Shown here: positions 1-7,799 of the stretch, piece by piece
How the letters are laid out: every line of letters starts with the position of its first letter
Numbering within the stretch: the stretch's first letter is position 1
Source: Myxococcales bacterium
Lineage (GTDB): Bacteria > Myxococcota_A > Polyangia > Polyangiales > Polyangiaceae
Length of the DNA: 40,502 nucleotides
Assembly (NCBI GenBank): GCA_025355005.1
Contig: JANXLV010000069.1
Span: forward strand, 1 to 40,502
Direction of reading: 5' to 3'
Position numbers and translations under genes: made by a program
The notes under the pieces: model-generated
Database searches by the model: none
What the model was told of the DNA's origin: nothing
What the model saw: the letters and a program-made list of their open reading frames with translations, nothing else

Positions 1-48
1 TCCTTGCGTTGCGCGCGCGCTGACGCCGCACGTGCGTGCCTCGCAGCG

Positions 49-1209
49 CTAGCGGCGAGCGGCGCTCAATCGCATCGGCCCGTCTGCGGGTTCTTCTGCG
101 CCAGCGGCGCGCAGGTGCTCGTCGGTCGTGTGAAACCCGATGCCGCGCGGTCCGAGCCCGTCGAACGACGCGATCCCCATTGACGACGACGTGCTCGCGT
201 CCGAGCCACCGCCGATGAGTCCCGCCTCTCCGCCGCCCAGACCGGAGGCGACGGCGCTCGCTGCGTACTCGGAGAGAAGACGTGCGCTCGCGTCCGTGCG
301 CTCGAGCGGAAGGCGCGCCACACCACCGAGGATCTCGATGCGAGTCCCGTCCACTGCTGCCTCCCGCGCGGCGGCCTCGATCGCAGCGATGAGCGCGTCC
401 GCATCTACCTTCGTCTCGAAGCGAATATCGAGGGCTGCTTCCGCGCGATCAGGGACTGTGTTCTTGCTCTCGCCTCCGGTGAACTTGCCCACGTTCACGG
501 ACACGCCGCGCGCGTAGTCGGTGAGGACCTGCACCCTGTCGACGAAGCGGGCGAGCGCCCAGATCGCGTTCTTGCCTTCTGCATGCGCGTTGCCCGCGTG
601 CGCAGCCTTGCCGTGCGCGATGGCCGTCATGCCGCCGGTGCCCTTTCGCCGCGTGATGATCGCGTCGCCCTTGCGCCCGGCCTCGAAGACCAGGCACGCG
701 TCGAACCCGCCGATCGCGCGCTTGATGACGTCCTTGCCCTCGGGCGAGCCGACCTCCTCATCCGCGACGCAGATCAATTTCAGCGCCGGCAAGAGCTCCA
801 TGCCGGTGGTCTCCATGAGAGCGCGCAGCGCGAAGGCGATCACGACGAGCCCACCCTTCATGTCGAGCACACCGGGCCCGCGCGCGAGATCGCCGTCGCG
901 CCTGTAGCCCTCGAAGGTGCCAGGCGGGAACACCGTGTCCAGGTGCCCGACCAGCGCGATGCGCCGATCCGTCTTCGGCTTCCACGACGAGCTCCACGTG
1001 AGGTGGTCCGCGTACTTCGCGCTGGGCGTCCTGTCGAGCGTGACGTGCTTGCTCGCGTAAAGCTCCGCGAGCAGCGTGCCCACCGCGAGCCCGCCGTCTC
1101 TGTTTTCGGTGAACGAGTTCTTCTCGACCAGCGTGGCGAGCGCGTCCTCCATCGTGGGAAGCTTGTCCTCGAGCCAGCGGGCCGCGTCGTCTCCAGGGTC
1201 GTTCGCCAT
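49..1209 (-). CDS. M20 family zinc peptidase (glutamate carboxypeptidase/ArgE-like)
   Basis: 386-aa cytosolic di-zinc hydrolase; no signal peptide is visible. The M20A (CPG2-like) metal set is present: H89 and D91 in GHLDTVF, bridging D116 in GVLDMKGG, the catalytic pair E151-E152 in DEEVGSPEG, E176 in VFEAGR and a C-terminal His near residue 360 in GFHTTDEHL. The lid/dimerisation domain lies between E176 and the C-terminal His. The family cleaves C-terminal Glu/acyl-amino-acid bonds or deacetylates N-acyl amino acids. The argC-argB genes nearby make acetylornithine chemistry tempting, but those genes are on the other strand, so substrate is unknown. I chose the ATG at 1209 because family homology begins about there and a -10-like hexamer lies just upstream; an in-frame upstream extension would run through the divergent promoter region. 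Confidence 0.85.
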   Translation of the reverse strand: MANDPGDDAARWLEDKLPTMEDALATLVEKNSFTENRDGGLAVGTLLAELYASKHVTLDRTPSAKYADHLTWSSSWKPKTDRRIALVGHLDTVFPPGTFEGYRRDGDLARGPGVLDMKGGLVVIAFALRALMETTGMELLPALKLICVADEEVGSPEGKDVIKRAIGGFDACLVFEAGRKGDAIITRRKGTGGMTAIAHGKAAHAGNAHAEGKNAIWALARFVDRVQVLTDYARGVSVNVGKFTGGESKNTVPDRAEAALDIRFETKVDADALIAAIEAAAREAAVDGTRIEILGGVARLPLERTDASARLLSEYAASAVASGLGGGEAGLIGGGSDASTSSSMGIASFDGLGPRGIGFHTTDEHLRAAGAEEPADGPMRLSAARR

Positions 1210-1215
1210 GCCGCG

Positions 1216-1221
1216 AATATA
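1216..1221 (-). promoter_or_regulatory. -10-like hexamer TATATT, 6 nt before the peptidase ATG
   Basis: On the minus strand TATATT matches 5 of 6 positions of TATAAT, and six bases separate it from the ATG at 1209. A transcript from it would begin at or next to the A of the start codon. No Shine-Dalgarno-like purine run is seen upstream. I see no convincing -35 element. Sequence inference only. Confidence 0.35.
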
Positions 1222-1245
1222 CCGTGCAACACGCCTTTTCCTTGC

Positions 1246-1263
1246 GTTCTGTATTTGCAGAAC
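1246..1263. promoter_or_regulatory. Perfect dyad GTTCTG-N6-CAGAAC in a divergent intergenic region
   Basis: A 6+6+6 perfect inverted repeat lies between the divergent peptidase (start 1209) and hydroxylase (start 1277) genes. Its position 13 bp upstream of the hydroxylase ATG fits an operator for a dimeric regulator. The regulator is not identifiable from the sequence. Confidence 0.35.
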
Positions 1264-1276
1264 CCAGAGTAAAGGC

Positions 1277-2044
1277 ATGGCGGCCGATACTCCCCAGAGC
1301 CCCAACGATAGCGAAGATCCGTCCCCGGCTGGTGAGAGCCAGGTGGAACGGGGCGATCGCATTCGCAAGCGCGCGCTCGAGAAGCTGCCGCGCTGGTACA
1401 GCCCGTGGGGCCACCTGCTCACGACCACGGGCACCGGTGTGGTGATGCTCGTGCTCGGCGTGATCTACGTGCACCACGTGCGCCCGCTCGAGTGGCTGGT
1501 TCCGCCGCTGGTCTTCGTTTTCGCGAACCTGTTCGAGTGGCGCGCCCACAAGCACATCCTTCATCGTCGCCGTCGTTTTCTGGAGATCATCTACGACCGA
1601 CACACGCCGGTGCACCACATGGTCTTCACCGAGCACGCGATGACCATCCGCGAGCCGCGTGAGCTGCGGCTCGTGCTCATCCCGGCGGCGGGTGTCGTGG
1701 GCATCGTGATCGGCCTCGCGCCGCTCGCCGCACTGGTTGGCTTCCTGGTCACGCCCAACGTCGGGTGGCTCATGCTCCTGACGGCTGCGCTCTACATGGT
1801 GACGTACGAGCTCTCGCACACGAGCTATCACCTGCCTGAGGACAGCTTCATCGGGCGGCGCTGGCTGGTCCGCGTGCTGCGCAAGCACCACGCGCGGCAT
1901 CACGACCCTGCGCTGATGCAGCGCTGGAACTTCAACGTCACGCTTCCGCTATGGGACTGGATCCTGGGCACCATCGCGCCGGCGGCGCCTGACGTGCCCG
2001 CTGCTGGCGACACCGAGAAGGATCGACTAACCTCGCGCGCATGA
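1277..2044 (+). CDS. Fatty acid hydroxylase/sterol desaturase-type membrane di-iron enzyme
   Basis: 255-aa integral membrane protein with hydrophobic segments around residues 50-66, 72-86, 134-160 and 163-178. It carries the histidine clusters of the fatty acid hydroxylase superfamily: H91-x-H93-xx-H96, H109-xxx-H113-H114, H181-xxx-H185 and H204-H205-xx-H208-H209, which in this family bind a di-iron centre that hydroxylates or desaturates lipid substrates. The first 40 residues are polar and variable. The ATG at 1277 is the first in-frame start after the divergent promoter region; a short AAAGG sits almost against it. The stop overlaps the argC start (ATGA at 2041), so it is translationally coupled to arginine genes with no obvious metabolic link. 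The exact lipid substrate cannot be told. Confidence 0.8.
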   Translation: MAADTPQSPNDSEDPSPAGESQVERGDRIRKRALEKLPRWYSPWGHLLTTTGTGVVMLVLGVIYVHHVRPLEWLVPPLVFVFANLFEWRAHKHILHRRRRFLEIIYDRHTPVHHMVFTEHAMTIREPRELRLVLIPAAGVVGIVIGLAPLAALVGFLVTPNVGWLMLLTAALYMVTYELSHTSYHLPEDSFIGRRWLVRVLRKHHARHHDPALMQRWNFNVTLPLWDWILGTIAPAAPDVPAAGDTEKDRLTSRA

Positions 2045-3099
2045 CAAAGCGCTGGAAGGCCGCCGTCATCGGCGGCAGTGGCTACGGTGGTGGTGAGATC
2101 ATTCGTCGGCTCCTCATTCATCCGCACGTGGAGCTCGTGCGCGTCGCGTCTGTCGACTACATCGGCGAGACGCTCTCTGCGGCGCACCCGAACCTGGAAG
2201 GCGTGACCGACCTCAAGTTCGAAGGCATCACGCCCGAGGAGGCCGCGAAGGGCATGGACGTGGTCCTGCTCGGTCTGCCGCACAAGATCTCTGCGACCAA
2301 GATGCCGGAGCTGATGAAGACCGGCGCGCGCATCGTGGATCTCTCCGGCGACTTCCGCCTGCGGGACCCGGCGCTCTACAAGAAGTACTACGGCGCGGAC
2401 CACCCGAACCCCGAGCGCCTCACGGACGGCACGTTCGTCTACGGCCTGCCCGAGCTCAATCGCGACAAGATCAAGGCCGCGAAGTACGTCGCATCGCCGG
2501 GCTGCTTCGCCACCACGATCGAGCTCGCGCTCCTTCCGCTGGCAAAGGCGGGCCTGCTCACCGGCGAGGTCGAGATCGTTGGCATCACCGGCTCGTCCGG
2601 CAGCGGCATCGCGCCGAACGCCGGCACGCACCACCCCGTCCGTGCGGTGAACCTGCGCACGTACAAACCGCTCGACCACCAGCACATCCCGGAGATCGCG
2701 CAGACCCTACGAGACGCGGGCGCCAAGGATTTCTCGCTCCGTTTCGTTCCGGTGAGCGCGCCCCTCTCGCGCGGCATCTTCGCCACGTGCTTCGCGCACG
2801 TGAAGGCCAGCACCACGGCGGATCAATTGCGTGCACTCTACAAGGAAACGTTCGCGAACGAGCCCTTCGTGCGCGTGCCGGAGAAGCGTCAGCCAGAGGT
2901 CGTCGCCGTGAGCGGCACGAACCACGCGGAGGTCTCTGCCGTGCTCGGTGAGGCCTCAGGAGACACGCGCGTGGTCGCCTGCTTCGGTGCGCTCGACAAC
3001 CTGATCAAGGGCGGCGCGGGCCAGGCCGTCCAGAACATGAACATCATGCTCGGCGTCGACGAGCGCTCATCGATGGAAGATCCGGGCGGCTACCCGTGA
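2041..3099 (+). CDS. argC: N-acetyl-gamma-glutamyl-phosphate reductase
   Basis: 352-aa cytosolic enzyme of arginine biosynthesis that reduces N-acetylglutamyl-5-phosphate to the semialdehyde with NADPH. The N-terminus has the Rossmann nucleotide loop GGSGYGGGE, the active-site cysteine is C155 in YVASPGCFATT, and the GTHHPVRAV segment near residue 197 holds the catalytic-base histidine region. Full family length. It overlaps the upstream hydroxylase by ATGA and the downstream argB by GTGA, so the two arginine genes are coupled. Confidence 0.95.
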   Translation: MTKRWKAAVIGGSGYGGGEIIRRLLIHPHVELVRVASVDYIGETLSAAHPNLEGVTDLKFEGITPEEAAKGMDVVLLGLPHKISATKMPELMKTGARIVDLSGDFRLRDPALYKKYYGADHPNPERLTDGTFVYGLPELNRDKIKAAKYVASPGCFATTIELALLPLAKAGLLTGEVEIVGITGSSGSGIAPNAGTHHPVRAVNLRTYKPLDHQHIPEIAQTLRDAGAKDFSLRFVPVSAPLSRGIFATCFAHVKASTTADQLRALYKETFANEPFVRVPEKRQPEVVAVSGTNHAEVSAVLGEASGDTRVVACFGALDNLIKGGAGQAVQNMNIMLGVDERSSMEDPGGYP

Positions 3100-3935
3100 C
3101 GGCATCGGCGTCGCAGGTGAAGGGCGCAGTCGTCATCAAGCTGGGGGGTGAGGTCGTGAACGGCCCGTACCTCCCTGCCCTCGCGGCGGACATCGCGGAG
3201 CTGTCGCGCGCCGGCAAACCCGTGGTGGTGGTGCATGGCGGCGGACCGCAGGCCACGGCGCTGCAGAAGGCGCTCGGGCAGGAGCCCAACATCGTTGGCG
3301 GGCGTCGCATCACGGACAAGGCCACGCTCGACGTCATGAAGATGACCGTGGCGGGCCAGGTCAACGTGGATCTGTGCTCTGCGCTCCTGGGAGCGGGCGC
3401 GCAGCCGGTGGGTCTTCACGGAGCCAGCTCGGCGACCGTGCGCGCAACGAAGCGTCCACCGAAGATCGTCTCGGGCGGCGGCCCAGATCCGATCGACTTC
3501 GGATACGTGGGCGACGTGACCGGCCTGAACGAGAAGCTGCTCTCGCTGCTGGTGGGTGCAGGCTTCATCCCGGTGCTCGCGTGCATGGGCGCCGACGAGC
3601 AAGGCAACGTCTACAACATCAACGCAGACGTGGTCGCGAACAAGGTCAGCATCCTCCTCGACGCAACCGCGCTGGTGCTGGTGAGCGACGTGCGCGGCGT
3701 CATGCGAGACATCGCTGATCCCTCCTCACGCATCCAGAAGCTCACGCTCGCGGACAGCAAGAAGGCCATCGCCGAAGGCATCATCACCAAAGGCATGATC
3801 CCCAAGGTCGAAGAGAGCTTCACCGCCATCGCCGAAGGCGTCCGAGCGGTCCACGTGGTAGGCAAGCTGGAAAAGGGAGAGCTCTTCAAGGAAGTAGAGA
3901 CACCTGGAAGCGTCGGCACCGTGCTGGTCGCCTGA
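3096..3935 (+). CDS. argB: Acetylglutamate kinase
   Basis: 279-aa amino-acid kinase that phosphorylates N-acetylglutamate with ATP, the step before ArgC. Visible motifs are KLGGE at residues 15-19 (phosphate-binding Lys and Gly-Gly), VHGGGPQ (substrate/ATP loop), GGRRITD and NINADVVANK near the nucleotide site. The start is GTG at 3096 inside the argC stop (GTGA). No extended N-terminal helix of the kind associated with hexameric, arginine-inhibited enzymes is evident beyond about 8 residues, so feedback regulation cannot be called. The gene ends in a 14-bp tandem repeat followed by a hairpin. Confidence 0.95.
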   Translation: MTASASQVKGAVVIKLGGEVVNGPYLPALAADIAELSRAGKPVVVVHGGGPQATALQKALGQEPNIVGGRRITDKATLDVMKMTVAGQVNVDLCSALLGAGAQPVGLHGASSATVRATKRPPKIVSGGGPDPIDFGYVGDVTGLNEKLLSLLVGAGFIPVLACMGADEQGNVYNINADVVANKVSILLDATALVLVSDVRGVMRDIADPSSRIQKLTLADSKKAIAEGIITKGMIPKVEESFTAIAEGVRAVHVVGKLEKGELFKEVETPGSVGTVLVA

Positions 3936-3968
3936 TGAATGGCCCATGATGAATGGCCCATGATGAAA
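3934..3968. repeat. 14-bp tandem repeat over the argB stop
   Basis: GATGAATGGCCCAT occurs twice perfectly (3934-3947, 3948-3961), followed by a partial third copy. The first copy starts inside the argB TGA (3933-3935). Confidence 0.9.
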
Positions 3969-3974
3969 TGGGAA

Positions 3975-4004
3975 ACGCCGCGATCCTTGATTGGACCGCG
4001 GCGT
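3975..4004. terminator. Bidirectional hairpin between argB and the cysteine-rich lipoprotein gene
   Basis: ACGCCGCG (3975-3982) pairs perfectly with CGCGGCGT (3997-4004), extended inward by three pairs after one mismatch, with a 6-nt loop. The two genes converge on it. T-tracts are weak on both sides, so termination is inferred from position and stem strength. Confidence 0.6.
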
Positions 4005-4025
4005 CTCGTTCAGATGGGGTACGAG

Positions 4026-5321
4026 CTACTTGGTGGAGGCGCTGCCCGAGGCGCTGGCCTGGACCTTCACGGAGACGTCGACGTTGGCGCTGATGCCGCC
4101 TGCTGCCGTGACGGCGTCCTTGAACGTGCCGCCGACGCAGCCCGTGATCTTGCCGCCGATCATGCCGGCCTTCGCCGGGTCACCGGAGGTCTTTGCGATC
4201 TCCGTGATGCTGCCCTCGAGGCCCTCGATGACGGCCTTGCCATTCAAGGCCATCTTTGCGGCGCGCGGGCCCATGCCCTGGGCGATCTTCACGATGCCGG
4301 GGAGGTTCTTCTCCACCGCCGAGATCAGGTTTGTCGCAGCCTTCGCGTCAGCCGCGCCCGAGATCGCGAGGCTGATCGTGGCCGGCGTGCACTCCATCTT
4401 CGCGTTGACCTGCGCGTCGCAGTGAGCCTTGCAGTCTGCGCTCATCTCCGGCGGCTTGATCTCGCCCGTGCACTTCGGTGCCTTCATCTCGACGTCGCAC
4501 TTGCCAGAGCACGTGCCGTCACACGAGGCCTTCGCCTTGAGCTGGCAGCTACCGCCGCACTTGCCCTTGCACTCGGCCTTCGCGTTGCCTTCGCACTTGC
4601 CCTCGCAGGTGCCCGCGCAGGACGCGCCCGCGCCGGTGGTCTTGCCATCGCACTTGCCCTTGCAGGTGCCGCCGCACTGACCCTTGATGTCCACGTCGCA
4701 GGTGCCGCTGCACTCGCCGTCGCACCTGGCGGACGCCTTCGCGTCGCAGGAGCCTTCGCACTTGCCGGTGCACTCACCGGAGAGCTTGCCCGGCTCGCAC
4801 TCGGCCTTGACGCTGCCCGGCTTGATCTTCGCGTCGCAGTTGGCGGCGCAGTCGGTCATGACGTTCATGTCCGCGGAGCACATCGGCGGCTTCATCACGA
4901 GCGCGAACTTGGCGCCCGCGCCGATCTTCGCCTTGATGTCGCCCATCGCCTTCACGGCCATGTTGCACGCGTCGGTGCCGTCCTTGGGCTCGCCCGCTGC
5001 GCCGAGATCCTTCGCGAGACCGCCGCAAGCGACCTTCAGGTCTGCGTCCAGCTTGTCAGCGAAGCCCTTCAGCTCGATGGCAGCCGCGGTGCCTGCGCGA
5101 AGCTTCGCGCCGGCCTCGGCGCTGATTCCGAACGTCTTCGTGAAGTCGGACTTCAGCGCGGCCTCCGCGGTGGAGATGTCGGGACACGCCGCGAGCGCTC
5201 CGCCCGTGGGGTCGGGCACGCCCGCCGGAACCGGAACCTTTCCGCACTGCAGCAGCCACGGGCTGGCGAGCATGGTTGCAAGGAAAGGAAACGTGATGGC
5301 GCGGCGGACAGTGCTGTTCAT
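4026..5321 (-). CDS. Cysteine-repeat lipoprotein
   Basis: 431-aa predicted exported protein of unknown function. The N-terminus has RR at 6-7, a hydrophobic stretch and a lipobox-like LLQC with Cys at residue 26, followed by G; Q at -1 is atypical. An Ala/Lys-rich helical region (about 45-145) precedes six repeats of C-x-G-x-C-x-G-x-C plus 7-10 residues (184-283; bases about 4472-4772) and a partial seventh. A second helical Ala/Gly-rich region follows (320-431). The repeats have three cysteines each at i, i+4, i+8, suggesting a disulfide-stapled or metal-binding rod. The ATG at 5321 is chosen for the signal peptide; a GAGGGG lies about 8 nt upstream. It converges on argB and diverges from hisH. 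Confidence 0.75.
   Translation of the reverse strand: MNSTVRRAITFPFLATMLASPWLLQCGKVPVPAGVPDPTGGALAACPDISTAEAALKSDFTKTFGISAEAGAKLRAGTAAAIELKGFADKLDADLKVACGGLAKDLGAAGEPKDGTDACNMAVKAMGDIKAKIGAGAKFALVMKPPMCSADMNVMTDCAANCDAKIKPGSVKAECEPGKLSGECTGKCEGSCDAKASARCDGECSGTCDVDIKGQCGGTCKGKCDGKTTGAGASCAGTCEGKCEGNAKAECKGKCGGSCQLKAKASCDGTCSGKCDVEMKAPKCTGEIKPPEMSADCKAHCDAQVNAKMECTPATISLAISGAADAKAATNLISAVEKNLPGIVKIAQGMGPRAAKMALNGKAVIEGLEGSITEIAKTSGDPAKAGMIGGKITGCVGGTFKDAVTAAGGISANVDVSVKVQASASGSASTK
4472..4772 (-). repeat. Six coding repeats C-x-G-x-C-x-G-x-C
   Basis: Inside the lipoprotein gene, units of 16, 16, 19, 16, 16 and 17 residues each start with C-x-G-x-C-x-G-x-C and end in a charged linker; a partial seventh begins CTG. 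The x positions are mostly K, E, T, S and D. Confidence 0.85.
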
Positions 5322-5412
5322 GTATTTGGACCCCTCAGGAGTTGGGCCGGGTCTACCACGCCGAACTCCACGAACGCACCCTTTTCCTGGGGGTTTGCTA
5401 GCGTCAGGCGAA

Positions 5413-6084
5413 ATGTCACGGGTGGTCGTCTGCGATCTGGGCATCGGAAACCTGCGGAGCGTCGTGCGCGCGGTGTCCCTCTGCGGCGCCGAGGCGCAGA
5501 TCGCCGCGGACCCGTCCGCACTGGATGGCGCGGACGCCGTCATCGTCCCCGGCCAGGGCGCGTTTCGCGATGGCGCGGCCGCTCTCAGCCGCGGGTTCGG
5601 CGACGCGCTGAAGCGTCACATCGAGGCGGGCCGTCCCTATCTCGGCATCTGCCTCGGGCTGCAGCTCCTGTTCGACACCAGCGACGAGTCGCCGGGCTCC
5701 CATGGCCTCGGGATCCTTCGCGGGCATGTCGCGCGCATTCCCACGGGCGCGGCCAAAGGAGCGCGGCCAGCGCTGAAGCTCCCGCACATCGGATGGAACG
5801 CCGTTGTGCGCCCTGCCGGCGGTTCTCGTCCGGGCACGGAGCTCGAGGCGCTCTTCGGCAAACAGGTGTACTTTGCACATAGTTTCGTTGCCGTGCCCGA
5901 GGACCTCGCGTGCGTCGCTGCCGTCGTCGACTATGGCGGCCCGCTGGTCTGTGCGGTGCAGAAGAAGAACGTGCTCGCGGTCCAGTTCCACCCGGAGAAG
6001 AGCCAGCGCGTGGGCCTCGCCTTCATCGCTGGCTGGGTCGCTGGCGTCGCTCGCCACGACGCGGCGCACGGAGCCCGCGCGTGA
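5413..6084 (+). CDS. hisH: Imidazole glycerol phosphate synthase, glutamine amidotransferase subunit
   Basis: 223-aa class I glutaminase that supplies ammonia to HisF for the IGP-forming step of histidine synthesis. The triad is visible: C80 in GICLGLQ, H193 and E195 in FHPEKS. The N-terminal VVVCDLGIGNLRSV and the PGQGAF segment (oxyanion region) are typical. The ATG at 5413 gives the normal family N-terminus; the frame stays open further upstream only as antisense to the lipoprotein gene. The stop overlaps hisA (GTGA at 6081). Its partner HisF is encoded about 28 kb away. Confidence 0.95.
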   Translation: MSRVVVCDLGIGNLRSVVRAVSLCGAEAQIAADPSALDGADAVIVPGQGAFRDGAAALSRGFGDALKRHIEAGRPYLGICLGLQLLFDTSDESPGSHGLGILRGHVARIPTGAAKGARPALKLPHIGWNAVVRPAGGSRPGTELEALFGKQVYFAHSFVAVPEDLACVAAVVDYGGPLVCAVQKKNVLAVQFHPEKSQRVGLAFIAGWVAGVARHDAAHGARA

Positions 6085-6791
6085 TCGTCATCCCCGCCAT
6101 CGATCTCCTGGCCGGCAAATGCGTACGCCTCCACAAGGGCGACTACGCCACCGCCAAGATATACGATGACGATCCCGCGGCCCGTGCGCGCACCTTCGCG
6201 AAGCACGCCACTCGGCTCCACGTGGTGGACCTGGCCGGCGCCAAGTCGGGGTCGCCAGTGGAGCAGACTGCGATGCGCGACATCTGCGCAGCCTTCGGGT
6301 CCGACGTGGAGGCTGGCGGTGGCGTTCGCTCGCGCGACGCGTTCGAAGCGTATCTGGCGCTCGGCGCGCGCTGGGTCGTGCTCGGCACTGCGGCGGCGGA
6401 GAACGTCGCGATGGTGCGCGAGCTCGCCGTGGCGCATCCGGGCCGCGTGATCGTGGCGGTCGACGCGGAGAACGGCATCGTGAAGACCGCGGGCTGGACG
6501 CGGGCGTCCAATGTCACGGCGGTGGAGCTCGCGCGCGCACTGTCGGATGTGCCGCTCGGCGGCGTGCTCTACACGGACGTCTCGCGCGACGGCACGCAGG
6601 TGGGGCCGAACATCGAGATGACGCTCGCCGTGCGGGCCGCGACCAAGGCCGAAGTCATTGCATCTGGCGGCGTGGGAACGCTCGCGCACATCCGCGCGCT
6701 TCGTGACGCGAAGGTCGCGGCGGTCGTCGTCGGCCGCGCCCTCTACGAGAACGTGTTCACGCTGGAAGAGGCGGTACGCGAGGCTCTATAG
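6081..6791 (+). CDS. hisA: Phosphoribosylformimino-5-aminoimidazole carboxamide ribotide (ProFAR) isomerase
   Basis: 236-aa TIM-barrel isomerase of histidine biosynthesis that opens the ribose ring of ProFAR to PRFAR. The catalytic-base Asp is D8 in IPAIDLLAGKCVRL; the second acid is in VAVDAENG; phosphate-binding glycine loops are GGGVRS and ASGGVG. The start is GTG at 6081 within the hisH stop. The final 6 bp overlap the 3' end of the convergent half-length ALDH gene. Confidence 0.95.
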   Translation: MIVIPAIDLLAGKCVRLHKGDYATAKIYDDDPAARARTFAKHATRLHVVDLAGAKSGSPVEQTAMRDICAAFGSDVEAGGGVRSRDAFEAYLALGARWVVLGTAAAENVAMVRELAVAHPGRVIVAVDAENGIVKTAGWTRASNVTAVELARALSDVPLGGVLYTDVSRDGTQVGPNIEMTLAVRAATKAEVIASGGVGTLAHIRALRDAKVAAVVVGRALYENVFTLEEAVREAL

Positions 6792-7799
6792 CCCGACCGG
6801 GTGCCACACCGTCTTCGTCTCCAGGAACGGCTCCACCCAGCCAATGCCCTGACCCTGGCGCTCTCCGAGCCAGAACTCGAGATCGCGCGGCGCGTGCGTC
6901 TTGGCGCGCTTCACGCTGTCCGCACCCAGGCGCTCCACCTGGGTTCGCAGCTCTGCATCCGAGAGCCACGCGTCGATGCCGGTGACCTCGCGGTGCTTCG
7001 CCATGATCGGCGCGACCTCGAACGGATGTCCCGTGAGCACGTTGATCACGCCACCCGGAAAATCGCTGGTCGCGAGGCACTCGCAGAACAGGATCGCGGT
7101 GCGTGGATCGAGCTCGCTCGCGAGCGCGACGGCAGTGTTGCCGGTGGTGACGACAGGCAGCACCGTGGAGAGCAGCCCGAGCAGCGTGGGTTTCTCCGGC
7201 GCGATCACGCCGATGACACCCATGGGCTCCGGGATGCTGAAACCGAAGTGCGGACCCGAGACCGGGTTGTGCGTCGCCACGAGCGCGGAGACCTTGTCCG
7301 CCATGCCGGCGTAGAACACGGCGCGATCGATCGAGGCGTCGACCTCGGCCGCAGCGTCGTCGGCGTCCGTGCCGCCACGAACGAGAGACGCCTCGAGCTC
7401 CGAGGAGCGCGACTCGAGCACCTCGGCGAGGCGATACAGGATCTGGCCGCGGTTGAACGGCGTGCGCGCCGCCCAGCTGACCTTTGCGTTGTGCGCGACG
7501 AGCACCGCGTCACGCACGTCCTTGCGCGATGCGCGTGGGACGTTGACTGTGGGCGGGTCGGTGTCGTGTCCGACCGCAGAGCCGCGGACCTGAAAATACC
7601 GGCCTGATTCGCTGCGTACGAACGCCCCGCCGACGTACATCTTGTACGCCTTGTTCACGGTCACCCGCGGCGCGGGGGCCTCGCTGTCGGCGTGTCGTGC
7701 GATGGGTCCGCCGCGCGGAAGACCTGCGCTGCCGGGCAGCGTCGTGCCGTCGTCATCGCGGCCAGTCACGGAGGTCGCGGTCTTCTTCTCGCCAGCCAT
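6786..7799 (-). CDS. Half-length aldehyde dehydrogenase-like protein lacking catalytic domain
   Basis: 337 aa against about 480-520 for a full ALDH. After a polar 45-residue leader it aligns with the ALDH NAD-binding half: MYVGGAF, a PEPMGVIGVIAPEKP segment where PWNFP normally stands, GNTAVALASE where GNTVVLKPAE holds the cofactor-binding Lys (absent here), and GVINVLTG. It stops soon after the region equivalent to FTGSTxVG, so the catalytic Glu (LELGGK) and Cys (NQGQxC) are missing. The ATG at 7799 overlaps the upstream ALDH stop (TGATG) and has GGAGG (7807-7811) seven bases away; the GTG at 7802 is too close to that site. Likely a non-catalytic partner or chaperone of the full ALDH; function unproven. 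Confidence 0.8.
   Translation of the reverse strand: MAGEKKTATSVTGRDDDGTTLPGSAGLPRGGPIARHADSEAPAPRVTVNKAYKMYVGGAFVRSESGRYFQVRGSAVGHDTDPPTVNVPRASRKDVRDAVLVAHNAKVSWAARTPFNRGQILYRLAEVLESRSSELEASLVRGGTDADDAAAEVDASIDRAVFYAGMADKVSALVATHNPVSGPHFGFSIPEPMGVIGVIAPEKPTLLGLLSTVLPVVTTGNTAVALASELDPRTAILFCECLATSDFPGGVINVLTGHPFEVAPIMAKHREVTGIDAWLSDAELRTQVERLGADSVKRAKTHAPRDLEFWLGERQGQGIGWVEPFLETKTVWHPVGL

Noticed and set aside
3934..3968. Considered as the beginning of a CRISPR array
   Set aside because: Repeat units are 14 bp and directly adjacent with no spacers; no cas genes are present.
3939..5882. Long plus-strand open frame opposite the cysteine-rich lipoprotein gene
   Set aside because: Antisense translation in GC-rich DNA; low-complexity Arg/Ala/Leu product without a motif, while the minus strand has a signal peptide and regular Cys repeats.
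6786..7799. Frameshift as the reason for the short ALDH
   Set aside because: No remaining ALDH C-terminal motifs (LELGGK, NQGxxC) are found in other frames downstream; that DNA encodes hisA on the other strand.
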